A stretch of DNA of 30,134 bases from Haplomitrium mnioides (taxonomy: Eukaryota > Marchantiophyta > Haplomitriopsida > Calobryales): the NCBI GenBank assembly GCA_049999725.1, contig JBNGIS010039030.1, positions 24,439-54,572 on the forward strand. The letters run 5' to 3'. The notes under the pieces are model-generated. The model was not told where the DNA came from, made no database searches, and worked only from the letters and a program-made list of their open reading frames with translations. The stretch's first letter is position 1. The number at the start of each line of letters is the position of its first letter. Position numbers and translations under genes: made by a program. Below are positions 11,257 to 21,306 of the stretch, piece after piece.

Positions 11257-12261
11257 TCAACAACTCTTAGAAGTCAACGGTAAGGCATGTTGAAGACTAG
11301 AGATTGTGGTAGGATGCTCACCATACATCAAAAAGAAAGGTGTGGCACGTGTGGAGCTATTGATGGAGTTATTGTATGAGAACTCCACAAGAGGGAGTAG
11401 CCAATCCCACTCCGCTTGCTCTTCTAAAGTAAAAGCTCGTAGCATATCTTCGATGGTTCGGTTGGCCCGTTGAGTTTGACCATCAGATTTCGGGTGATAA
11501 GCAGTAGACATAGCCAATTTGGTCTTGAGTAGACCAAATATAGTGTGCCAAAACATGCTGGTAAATTGAGTACCTCGGTCAGAAATAATAACTTTGAAAA
11601 GACCATGATGAGAGTAAACTACTTCCAAATAAATTTGTGCTAACTCATGTGCTGTCACGGATTTGGTAGTTAGACAAATATGAATCATTTTGCTAAGCTT
11701 GTCCACAAAAACAATAATAGCATCATAGTCCGTAGAAGTACGAAGTAGCGCTCACACAATATCCATACTCACATGCTCCCATCGTCGTCAATTGGGAATA
11801 GGTAATGGTTGTAATAATCCTCCTCATTTAAGGTTGGTAGCCTTGTTTTGTTGACAAGCCAAGCAACTCTGAACATAAGCCTCCACATCTTGATGCATTT
11901 TAGGCCAATAATAAACTCGTTGAAGATGGTTTAAAGTCTTCTCAACTCCAGCATGGCCCCCAACTGCGGAATCATGTGCTTCATATAAAATCTTAGAGCG
12001 AAGCTTAACATTGTTGGGAACCCATACCTTATCTTGGAAGAAAATCAAGCCTCTCACCTCTTTCACCAACTTCTTTTGTTGTGCAGCGATGATCTCTTCA
12101 TATGTCTTTACTGCCGCCAACATTTCTGTCCACCAAGTAGGATGAATTGTGATTTCTGACATGATGTTGAGTTGAGACATGCGTGTCAAGGCATCTGCAA
12201 TTTGATGTTTTCCTTCCACATAAACCATCTTCATATGGAACTGTTGTCCCACTCTGCCCAT
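11257..12261 (-). pseudogene. Gypsy integrase, zinc-binding and catalytic core
   Basis: Inserts the cDNA copy into the genome. The HHCC domain is visible as GGHAGVEKTLNHL and CLACQQNK. The catalytic triad is present as the D of SMDIV (about 11765), the D of ISDRGTQFTSMFW and the E of RTIEDMLRAF, with the usual AYHPKSDGQTQRANR between the last two. Stops occur between the HHCC and core regions (about 11730-11825) and after LPLTSKSC at 11257. Confidence 0.92.
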
Positions 12262-12269
12262 CGAATCTG

Positions 12270-12690
12270 CCTTTTTGAGAGCTCTTTTGAGTTTCTAGAT
12301 AGATTAGAGGCTAATGGTTGGTTTCGACCACAAACTCCTTATCTCCGAGATAGTGCTTCCAATGTTTGGTTGATAACACAATCGCCAATTCTTCTCGTTC
12401 TATGGTGTGGTAGTTCTGCTCTGCATTGCTCAATTTTCTAGAAAAGAAGGCAATAGGATGTCAACCATCCTCCCATTATTAATGCAAAACTCTACCTATG
12501 GCTTTTCCAGATGCATCCATTAAAAGTTTGATTGGTCGTTTAGAATCATACCACTTAAGAATTGGAGCATGAAGAAGTGATTTCTTCAATGCCTGAAACA
12601 CCAACTCTTCTGTAGCTCCCTATGTCCACGTATGACTTTTGTTGAGCAAATTGGTTAATGGTTCTGCTATTTGTGCAAAACCTTTTACGA
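12270..12690 (-). pseudogene. Gypsy RNase H
   Basis: Region between RT and integrase. Minus-strand segments include LLMDASGKAIG (first acidic residue), HPIAFFSRKLSNAEQNYHT, EREELAIVLSTKHWKHYLG and a TNH-type element. These match the RNase H of Ty3/gypsy elements. Several stops and a frameshift near 12280 break it. Confidence 0.85.
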
Positions 12691-13480
12691 ATCGACGATA
12701 AAACTCGGTTAGCCCCAAAAATCTTCTTAGTTGTGTGTGATCACTAGGAGCTTCCCACTTCTGAATTGCCTCTACTTTTTTATTCATAACTTGGATTCCT
12801 ATTGCATTCACACGATGACCCAAGTAGTCCACCTCCCTTTTTCCAATTTCGCCATTTTGACATCTTCACATATAGCTTGTGATTTTGAAGTACCTTCAAT
12901 ACCGTATGAAGGTGTTGTTGATGCTCTTGGAGATTCTTGCTATAAATGAGAATGTCATCCAAAAAGACAATAACAAACTTATCTAGATAAGATCAAAAAA
13001 TATCATTCATAAGATCCATAAATGTTGTAGGAGCATTAGTTAACCCAAAAAGCATAACAAGATATTTGAAATGCCTATATTGACTTCGAAATGTTGTTTT
13101 TTGCACATCACCTTCTGCAATTCGGATTTGATTGTATCTGCTTCTCAAATCCAACTTTGTAAAGTAATTTGCTCTTTGAAGTTGATCAAAAAATCATCCA
13201 TTCTATGTAATGGATATTTATTTTTCACCGTTTGTTGGTTGAGTGCTCGATAGTCAATACACATCCCCATACTCCCATCTTTCTTTTTCACAAACAATAC
13301 TGGTGCATCATAAAGAAAGATGCTTGGCTGAATGAACCCCTTCTCCAATAATTCAGTAATCTGAGATTTGCATTCCTCGAGTTCATGAGGAGGCAATCGA
13401 TAAGGTGCTTTACATGGTGAGATACTTCTTGGAATAACTTCAATTTTGTGATCAATGCATCATTTAGGTGGCAAGCCATA
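12690..13480 (-). pseudogene. Gypsy reverse transcriptase
   Basis: RVT_1-type polymerase. Visible blocks in order: [53 protein letters not shown], the first catalytic region altered to [30 protein letters not shown], the active-site box FLDDILIYSKNL at about 12940-12971, and the thumb LRRFLGLTEFYRRFVKGFA. FLDD and FVDD are common forms of the YXDD box in these elements. Frameshifts near 12830 and 13150 and a few stops break the frame. Confidence 0.92.
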
Positions 13481-14060
13481 GGGTAAATCATTGGGAAAGA
13501 CATCGTGAAACTCCTTCAAAATACCTTGAAAATCGTGGGGAATTTTATTTTTTGAGTCCTCCTTATCAACTGTGAGTTCATGTATGAGCCCTAAAAACAC
13601 CGTGTCTTGCCTTTTGATTGAGTGTGCTCCAATCACATATAAAGGCAGGTGCCTTGAATGAGGTCGTACTCGATCTCCTCAAATCTTCCATTGAGATATT
13701 GTGAGTATCTTCTTTTGCCAATCTACTTGTGGGTTATATCTTCGTAGCCATTTCATTCCAAGAATCGCATCATATCTCGCCAACATTGTGATTTTCCATT
13801 CCAAATTCTCCTTATAATTGCCCATATGTAGAGCTATAGTTTAAGATAAATGTTCAATAGCCTCACTTTGGCCATTTGCCATTTCAACCACCTTATGTTC
13901 TTCCTTTTCAATTGGCAACTTCAGCTTCAAGGCTATCGTTCGTGATAGATAATTTTCTTCTGCCCCAGAGTCCACCAAAACTCTTACTGCCAATCCTTCC
14001 ATCCATCCATCAACCACAATTAGTCCTCCATTTTTTTGTTTTTCTATATAGTATATTTGC
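13480..14060 (-). pseudogene. Gypsy aspartic protease and protease-RT spacer
   Basis: The catalytic triad is kept in VLVDSGAEENYLSRTIA (about 13945-13990), followed by HMGNYKENLEWKI and AILGMKWLRRYNPQVDW, the flap-to-C-terminal signature of retroviral-like proteases. The following spacer (FLGLIHELT, FHDVFPNDLPYGLPP) leads into RT. The protease releases mature Gag and Pol. A frameshift relative to gag lies near 14090 and isolated stops occur downstream. Confidence 0.85.
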
Positions 14061-14091
14061 TTGGGTCAAAACTTTTCCTCGCCTTTCTTTT

Positions 14092-15087
14092 TTATCCCAA
14101 CAAAACCACGAGGCTTTTTTCTTGGTGCCCATCCTTTCCCTGACATTCTTCTTCTTCTCCATTGTTGACATTATGAAGAGGCCGTCGGAACACTCGCCTT
14201 TGATTACATCGTATTGCTCTACAATTCGGTGCAATGTGCCCTATTCGACCACAATTATAACATGTTTGTGTTTCTCGTCGTTCTTCATTTCTTCTTCCAA
14301 TAACATTGTGCGGTCCTCCTAGTTGTTGATTGGAGCGATTGAAATCTCTTCTTCTGATATGTGCCAACTCCATAGGCATGGGACCGTAATTCCCTCCTGT
14401 TTGCACAATTCCTAATGTTCCTTCAATTCTCTGAGCATACAAAATGGCTTCATTAACATCCTTCGGATTTCTCATCATAACTTCCCCTCGAATCTTCCTT
14501 TTCAATCCTTGCAAAAATTTGTCAAGGGTCTCGACTGAACTGTTGTCTTCAATTTGGATTTGTAAGCTTTGAAATTCTTCAATGTACCTTGCAACGCTTC
14601 CTTGTTGCTCTAACTCTCAAAGCTTAGTTCTTGCGGTTAATATAGAGTCTACCACTTTGAAATTTTGTAATAAGCCTTCTTTAAGGCTACTCCATAAAAG
14701 TTGTTCTCCTTGTGCATTTTTTTGTCTCTCCCATCCTTGTACCCAAATAGATGCGTGCTCTGTTAAAAATGATCTTGCGAATAGCCTCTTTTCCAAATCT
14801 GATGCATGTGGGTAATACGACATATGAACCTCCATCCAATACACCCATCCTTCGACAACACCTACCATACGGCTTCCTCCATAAGCCTCCACTTTACACG
14901 ACTTGCTCATCTTTTGAAGTAGTGTTTCTCGACTCACTTCTCCATTCTCTTGTTGCAACCGCATTTTCACCATCTCCGCCATTAACATATTTGTTTGTTG
15001 TTGGCTTGCTATAAGGGCTGCTTGAAGTTCCTCAAACTTTTCCATCATCCAAGCTCCTTCTTCTCAATTGGAGGAACTTGCCTCCAT
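14092..15087 (-). pseudogene. Gypsy gag (capsid-nucleocapsid)
   Basis: Starts at ATG 15087 (MEASSSN, then a stop, EEGAW, MMEKFEEL). The retrotransposon gag domain is recognised from WVYWMEVHMSYYP, AFLTEHA-like SFLTEHASIWVQGW and YIEEFQSLQ. The nucleocapsid has one knuckle, CYNCGRIGHIAPNCR (C-X2-C-X4-H-X4-C, about 14215-14260). An in-frame TGA at 14617-14619 stands where the family has arginine and is explained by CGA to TGA. The second half is open for 140 codons to 14092. Confidence 0.92.
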
Positions 15088-15732
15088 GATTTTCTGTCAC
15101 AACTTAACTATTTGTAACTTATACGAAAACAAATGCATACACATTCCAATTGTGAAGAATATGTAAAATAAAAGGTTTAGTTGATGCTCACACTGAATCA
15201 CAAAACCTCTCTCCAAACTTACAAACAAGAAAATCTCACTGCATTTGTTTAGATGTCACTCGAATAGAAATGTGACACTTGGAGTTGAACTCTTCTAGAG
15301 GAGCTTGGTTCAAATCCATTTTCTATCTACCACAAAACATAAATGAAACACTCCCATGTAACACCATAATTCACCACAAGCAAGATAACAGGTTCTCTTG
15401 ATTCCATCACAAAAACCATAAAATCATCCCCAAATTTGTATACTAAAAATTGACGAAAGAAATGTTTGTCAATATTAAACACACGAATATTAAAAGGATT
15501 CAATAGAAGAATTCTAGGAGGTCAAAATGCTCCTCTGTCCATTTGCTACCATAGTATCAAGTCAACTTCTTATCTTCATTCATAAAGGATGGGATATCCA
15601 CTATCCTTTACTCATGAAAACTTGAGAGTTTAACTCTTATGGAGTTGATGCAAAGTGGAGATTCCACTACTCCAAAAGGTCTTTAGTACTTCTCCAAAGA
15701 GGGGTAATCCACACTTCTTTGGAGAAGACCAA
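15088..15732 (-). other. Gypsy 5' leader
   Basis: About 650 bp between the primer binding site and the gag start. I see no ORF of note. This is the expected place for packaging signals, but none can be identified by eye. Confidence 0.6.
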
Positions 15733-15744
15733 GCTCTGATACCA
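15733..15744 (-). other. Gypsy primer binding site, initiator tRNA-Met
   Basis: The minus strand reads TGGTATCAGAGC one base after the 5' LTR. This is the standard complement of the 3' end of plant initiator methionine tRNA. Confidence 0.95.
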
Positions 15745-15745
15745 T

Positions 15746-16306
15746 TGTAACACTACAAACCCACATTATACGCACAAATTAGCACAAGTATAACATATAC
15801 AAGTTAACATAACAGAGGCGCACAAAGAACTTCAAAAACCCCCAAGGTAAGAGGTGCCAAACAAGGCACTCTCCCTTCTTTATATACTTGATAGAAAGCT
15901 CTTTGCTTACATAGGTGGATGAACCTCATTGGTTGCTTTTCTATCCTCTTCTAATTGGACCCCTCTTTTTTCTTTTGCTCTAATTGGACTACCTTTTACT
16001 TTTATTCTCCTTTTGCCACGTGTCCTTATCTTTAGAACCTTCTATCTCTTTAGTTCTCCTTCTACCATGTGTCCTTATCTTTAGAACCTTCTTTTCACTT
16101 TAATTCTTTGCTTGCCATATGTTCTTCTAAAGTATTCCCTTTTTCACTTTAATTCGTTGACTTTCTCTCCTCTTGCCACGTGTCCAACTCTCTAAAATAG
16201 CAATCGCTTTCTATTACTCTAACTTAGTAATAGCTTTCTAGACATAGTTGCCACTATATCTTACTTCATTTTTAGCTATGGCTTACGAAAGTTAGTGACC
16301 ATTACA
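15746..16306 (-). repeat. Gypsy 5' LTR
   Basis: 561 bp, the partner of 10115-10675. On the minus strand U3 contains G-box cores at 16175-16184 and 16015-16024, and the TATA box is at 15878-15886. Transcription would run leftward into the element. Confidence 0.95.
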
Positions 16307-16386
16307 GCAAGTTGGTGAGGTGATAATGTATTGAAAGCTGATGGCCTATATTTTAAAAGTGATGCAACATGTAGTACTACATGGCC

Positions 16387-16645
16387 TCATGCAAAAATCA
16401 GTGAATTGGTCTGCATGAGCATGGGTCTAGCAATTGTTTGAATGATGAGAATTACTCTTTTGGCTATTCCATTTTGAAAATATACATGTGCGATAGAGTA
16501 TTGGATATTTATGCCCATGTTCATGCAAAAATCATTAAATTTTTTTGATGTAAACTCTCTCGCGTTGTCAACTCGTACAACTTTTATCGGACTTTCTAGA
16601 AATTTAACTTTCAATTTCAGAATATGTGTCGATATCCTCGAGAAG
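16387..16645 (-). pseudogene. Copia integrase core fragment
   Basis: Encodes LKVKFLESPIKVVRVDNARE FTS-type sequence followed by FNDFCMNMGI and AHVYFQNGIAKR, the second and third catalytic regions of copia integrase (D of VDNA kept; the E after QNG.A is replaced by K). The pre-integrase region, the HHCC zinc domain and the first catalytic D, normally about 150 residues, are absent upstream: the sequence goes almost directly from the end of protease to LKVKF. This is an internal deletion near 16645. The other end is truncated by the gypsy insertion and continues at 10114. Confidence 0.85.
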
Positions 16646-16689
16646 ACTAAAATGGGTTGAGAGTAATGATACTTGTTTCTTTTATTACA

Positions 16690-17010
16690 TATCCTTTAGA
16701 AGTGTGCCTTAACAAATGCAACACTTCCTGGTTTTTACAAGTGCTAGTATGAATATGGAAACCATTGTCTTGTATATCTCTGAAACTAATCAGGTTTCTA
16801 GGTGCACTTGGTGCATAAATAGCTAATCTTATATGAATAATAGTTCCTTGTGGAAATATGATAATAGCTGGTTATTCTTCAATTTGATTATTGCCCATGA
16901 TTGTAGTGCCTTTTTGGTGCGAGGGCGTAAGCTTGGTGAAGTAAGTCCTGCATTTTAGAATAATATAAGTACTACCACTATTGATTATGCATGTATGAAT
17001 TTCATCAAGA
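16690..17010 (-). pseudogene. Copia protease
   Basis: The active-site triad is altered to N-S-G in HTCIINSGSTYIILKC, where an active copia protease has D-S-G, a further sign of inactivity. It is followed by GTTIMGNNQIEE, HIRLAIYAPSAPRNLISF and RDIQDNGFHIHT, the usual protease tail of plant copia elements. One stop precedes PAIIIFPQGT. Confidence 0.8.
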
Positions 17011-18047
17011 GGTAGTGTAGAATTTGCACACTGAATTATATTTGTCTCAGGTGTGTTCAGATCCTCTTCCTTATTGATATAGTTACTAAGGGTATCGATT
17101 TGTTCCAAGAAAAAACCATGAGTTTGAGTTGCAAATTTCTGGTTCTTGTTCTTTGCATAGAGTGCTACTATGTGAGCTAGGATTCTGCAAACTTTATGTG
17201 TATGTCCCATAGTCCTACATCTGCTGCATACCACTTGTCCTCTTGAATTACTTGAGGATGGCTGACTTCTGTTATTATATGAAGATCTGCCTCTTCTTCT
17301 TCTTTTTTGAAAAAAAAATTCCAGAGTTCTCGCTTCCTCTACCTGTCCTCTTGAATTGTTGATTCGTGATAGGTATGGGTGCTTTACCCATTTGAGAGTT
17401 TTGTCTAAAGGAACCAAATCTGGCCCTTGTTTTAGACATACCTCTAAAATGAGCTTCAGGTGTTTGGGTTGGAAGTAGGGTACTTTGAGGTCTAACTTTA
17501 GAATTTTTCATCAATAAGTCTTGATACTTCTCTATTAACAATAGATATGCTATCAATTCAGAATATATAGCAAAATTCATGTTTCAGTACTGAGTAGACA
17601 TAGTCATGTTTGTTGCATGAAATGTGGACAGTGTCTTTTCAATCTGTTCCTCTTGGGAAACATAGTGTCTACACAAAGTCAATTGGTATGTATTCTGAAT
17701 AGCTCACTGTTGTATTTAGAGATACATAGAAAATCTTGCACTCTTAAATTAACCCAATCATGCCTTGCTTTAGGCAGAGGTATAGTTTTGGTATGGTCAA
17801 ATCTTTCTTTCAGATTATCCCAGAGAATTTTGGGGTTACTCTCATTCAGATATTGAATTTTCAAAGAGTCTGAAAGGTGATGCCTCATGAAGAGCATAGC
17901 ATAGGCTTTTTGCTATAAAGTAATATCCTCATCTGTGAGGATAGTGGTCTCCGATCCTTTGGATACCAAATGGGCAGCTGCATCCAGTGACTAGGAGAGA
18001 TAATTATCTCCTTCTATGGTCAACTGTTTAAAATGTAAATTTTCCAT
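17010..18047 (-). pseudogene. Copia gag
   Basis: Starts at ATG 18047 (MENLHFKQLTIEGDNYLS). It continues with the gag block MLFMRHHLSDSLKIQYL, PKILWDNLKERFDH and LPKARHDWVNLRVQDF, then SELIAYLLLIEKYQDLLMKN, and ends in a CCHC knuckle, CSRCRTMGHTHKVCR (17186-17232). The protein would form the virus-like particle. At least three stops and two frameshifts (near 17340 and 17620) divide it. Confidence 0.87.
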
Positions 18048-19029
18048 GATTTAGAATGCAAAAATTGTTTTTAAGGGTTTGAGGATGGATAACATATTTA
18101 TCAAAATTCAGAGAGACAAATGTTAAACTCTTTTCTATTTTGGCAACAACAGGTAAAACATATTTCAGTAACAATGGTTACATAGAGAGTATGTTCCATG
18201 TTCTTCTTGCTGTAGGCAAGGGGTTGATCTTCAAAACTTCTAGAAAACATGGGTTGATGCCAACAATAGGCCTTCATATTGCATCAATAGTATTTCAGAT
18301 GTTGTTGAAGTCTTTGCTTCTAGAAATAGTCTGGAGAAGTTGAAGTAAATATCTTGAATATGCAACCTTGTCCTCTGAACTCTTGAATCAAGTCTTGAAG
18401 ATAGTTGATGTTGATAAATCTTGAGAATAAACTTTGAAAATACCATGCATTGTAGAGGGAGCCCTATGGACTAGCTGTAGCTATTAGACATTTTCAGAAT
18501 CTTTACAAATTCTTGAGACAACAAGTCAATTTTCTCTTACAGGTTTTATAAAAAACTGTACTTTTTAGAAAACAGAATCTGCACTATAGGTATAGCTATA
18601 GCCAATCTTTTTACACTTATAGATTGAGCTATGCTAATGACAATGTATTGGATTCACATATCCTTGAATAAATTTATGCATGAGATTCTATTGGATTTTC
18701 TAATGTCCATATTTCTACCAAATAAAAAATAGAGTATTGAGATATCAGAATAGGAAACAAAGTGATGTGACTTGAAGCTATGTCCAATTGTTATTCCAAT
18801 AGATATAACAATGTTTTAGATATGTTGGAAGGATGTATCAGCTTCCAATGTGATCAAGCCAACTAAATTAGTATTATGATGGCTAGTCAAAACCTCATTG
18901 GAGTAGCTGAGAATGGATACACTATATAGAAATTGTGTAAATATTGATAATCCTCCAACTATTTTTCTTCAAAGAATAAGAATTAACCTCTGTATGTGTT
19001 GAAGCATCAGGTTGGAAGCATAACATAGT

Positions 19030-19624
19030 TGTTATGCCCTGAAATTTGTAAATAGAAGAGAGGGTAGTTCTCTGTTTATACTTTTTTGTCAACCAAAATG
19101 AATAAAATCAAGTATGATAGAGTCACCTTGAGCAGGCGATCAGTTCTGTTGCTTCAAATGTGAAAAATGATCCCAAATGCCCACACAACAATTGATTGAA
19201 GGTGCATCAAAAAAGTGTTATTGTCAAGCTGAAGAAAACTTAGGTTTGGTAATCAAACTTGGTTCGGAAGCTTTTCAATGCTTTGGAATGAACTTAGTGC
19301 AGGCTCAGTAGTAATCGGGTTGGTTTGGTGGACTAAGTAGCCTCGGCAAAGAATCCTGTGCTTCAAAGAACATGCTCGGTATCCACTGCAAGTGTTGCTT
19401 CACTTATGACCTTCACTTAGTCTCATAAGTGAAGTGGGAAAAATGACGTCGAGTATAAATAGCTCTCACTCGTTCTTTACTTCTACTAAAGTTCCCTCAC
19501 CACCTGCATCTGACAGTAGGGTTTAACCCATCCAATAGATAGCTATTTGCGCTAGGTGTGACTCTAGGATTGGTTGATTCAAATATAGGGGCAGCTTCCC
19601 TTCCAAGCTTAGATTAGTTTTACA
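19030..19624 (+). mobile_element. Possible solo LTR with promoter
   Basis: Starts tgttatgccctg and can be ended at ...gttttaca, with near-matching 5-bp flanks atagt (19025-19029) and atatt (19625-19629), one mismatch. Inside it, TGACGTCG precedes a TATA box, gtataaatag, at about 19451-19460 on the plus strand, opposite to the copia element. No second copy is present in the window, so the ends are tentative. Confidence 0.3.
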
Positions 19625-19950
19625 ATATTTTTCTTCTTTTTTTAATCTAAAATATCCAAAATAGCAATTTATTGTTGTTTCAACCAAATGCTTCCTTCTT
19701 TTGAACTTTTAGATAACACTGAAGAAGTATATTCAAACTTTTAATATTTTAAAATTTTTACCAAAATATTGTTTTGTCATAGTTTCACTATCAACTTGGC
19801 CTTTTCCTTTTCAAAATTTCAGCTTTTATAGTGAGTCCCTTTCGAACTTTCAAATTTCTTTGAAAATAAATGCTGAAATAGTGATGTATCCTTGATACCT
19901 TCATATGAAAATCATTTCAAAATTTCACCGTTCACTAAAGGATTCTTTGG

Positions 19951-20129
19951 AACTTTCAAAATAGTCGATAAGCACTTGGCAAAAGGGGGATATTATGCCA
20001 TTTCTACATAGATTCCAAGTGTTGAGCTTTTTGAACTTTCAAAATAGTCGATAAGCACTTGGCAAAAGGGTGATGTTATGCTATTTCTATATAGATTCGA
20101 AGTGTTGAGTTTTTCAAACTTTCAAAATA
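19951..20129. repeat. 83-bp tandem repeat in copia leader
   Basis: aactttcaaaatagtcgata begins at 19951 and again at 20034, and a third start at 20117 breaks off after about 13 bases. Two full units of 83 bp differ at only a few positions. Confidence 0.88.
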
Positions 20130-21048
20130 TACCGAGATGTTCCGACGTCAAAATTTCACCAAAATATTGATATATCGGTGATTCAACACTTTTTCTTTCA
20201 AACTTTCAAACAATTTCAATTGATTCCTATCAAAATTTCCAACTTTTGAGTTTCAATCAGTGTTGAAAATGTGAATCTTGTTGTTTCAACCTTCAAAACA
20301 TTCTTCGATAAAGTTTTCTTCTGCAGCTCGTTGAACTTCACGAGTTTCGATGCGATCTTCTTGAAATTTGATAAATATCTTATGATGAATTGATTTGCTT
20401 GAAGATTCAAATTGCTTCACAATTTCTTCCTATCCGATTGAATAATTCTTCCACAAGAAAATTGGTTTGATTCTTCTTCAAGATTTGTGTTGATTCATCT
20501 TCGATTTCTCACCAACAAAAATGTAATATGCTTGATTCTTCTGCAATTCAGCAATCATATGAATGCATCATATACTACAATTTGATTAAATTCCTTTTGC
20601 TAGAATTGTCAGTTGAATTTGATAGAAAACTTTATGTCTCTCATGCGATTTGACGAACTCATCTTCAGATTGCTGAAATATACTCGTGCATAGAATTCTT
20701 AAAATGTATGGGTTTGCAATGGAATTGCAAATCCAGTGCCTCTCCGATTTGAACATAGAAACTTGAAAAAATGAATTGATCCTCTCTTGGATCTTCAAAT
20801 CTGAGAAAAACCTTCACTCTGTTCCCTTCTTTTTGTTGAATGTAGAATAAAATAAAATATCATGTTATATAAAGTGAACAGACGAAGAAAACATAATAGC
20901 TGAAGAGATTAAGAAGTAAGGCGAAGAAATATGAGATTTCTATAGATAAGAATAGATAAAATTTTAGGTGTAGATCTATGGAAGAATTATGAAGATGAAG
21001 GTATGAAAAAAAATTATTTCTTATGAGCTAATCATTGTGCTCATAGCG

Positions 21049-21306
21049 TGTTGAAGTAGAAGAATCATTCAATCAATCAAACATGAACCAAGATGGAGAA
21101 GGTGTGTGATGGTAAGCAAAATCCCCTTCTCCTCTTCTCTCTCAATCTCAGTATATGAATGTGTGTAGTTATGCTCATAGGTTATGAGAGTATATGTTCT
21201 ATTCTTCTAGGAATAGTACTAGCAATAACCATAGTTATATGCGTTACTCATAGGTTAAGGTCTAATTATAGATTATCCTATTTACCTTACTATATATAGT
21301 ATAACA
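21049..21306 (-). repeat. Copia 5' LTR
   Basis: 258 bp, the partner of 6959-7223. On the minus strand it begins TGTTATACT and ends CTTCAACA. A TATATATAG stretch lies near the outer end. It directly adjoins array sequence at 21307. Confidence 0.9.

Larger units (their letters stand above)
10115..16306 (-). mobile_element. Ty3/gypsy chromovirus nested in the copia element
   Basis: 561-bp LTRs at 10115-10675 and 15746-16306 begin TGTAAC and end GTTACA or ATTACA. They are flanked by the exact 5-bp duplication gcaag at 10110-10114 and 16307-16311. A PBS for initiator tRNA-Met and a polypurine tract sit where expected. On the minus strand the order is gag with a CCHC knuckle, protease, RT, RNase H, integrase, chromodomain. 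This is the gypsy order, and the chromodomain places it among the chromoviruses; I cannot choose a lineage with confidence. Total length is 6192 bp. Scattered stops make it defective. Confidence 0.96.
18048..21048 (-). other. Copia leader region, 3 kb, no gene seen
   Basis: The stretch between gag and the 5' LTR is unusually long. Short ORFs exist on both strands, but none resembles a protein and all are under 75 codons. It holds an 83-bp tandem repeat (19951-20129) and a possible solo LTR (19030-19624). After the 5' LTR the minus strand reads CGCTATGAGCACAATG, which differs from the standard initiator-tRNA site. It may be an atypical primer site, but I cannot confirm this. Confidence 0.5.
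6959..21306 (-). mobile_element. Ty1/copia LTR retrotransposon, degenerate, with nested gypsy
   Basis: LTRs lie at 6959-7223 and 21049-21306, with TGTTG...CAACA-type ends. The flanks are aaaat (6954-6958) and aaaac (21307-21311), an imperfect 5-bp target duplication; the uninterrupted array unit reads aaaaacatgg at this point. Reading on the minus strand the order is leader, gag, protease, integrase, reverse transcriptase, RNase H, the Ty1/copia order. The gypsy element at 10115-16306 splits the integrase. Without it the element is about 8.15 kb, long for copia mainly because of a 3-kb leader. Stops and frameshifts occur in every domain, and part of the integrase is missing, so it cannot be autonomous. 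Confidence 0.93.

Noticed and set aside
13876-14322. 148-codon plus-strand ORF
   Set aside because: It is the antisense of gypsy gag and protease, where the CCHC knuckle and the DSG motif are read on the minus strand.
15733-15744. Possible tRNA gene at the tRNA-Met match
   Set aside because: Only the 3'-end complement is present, directly after an LTR, as expected for a primer binding site. No cloverleaf surrounds it.
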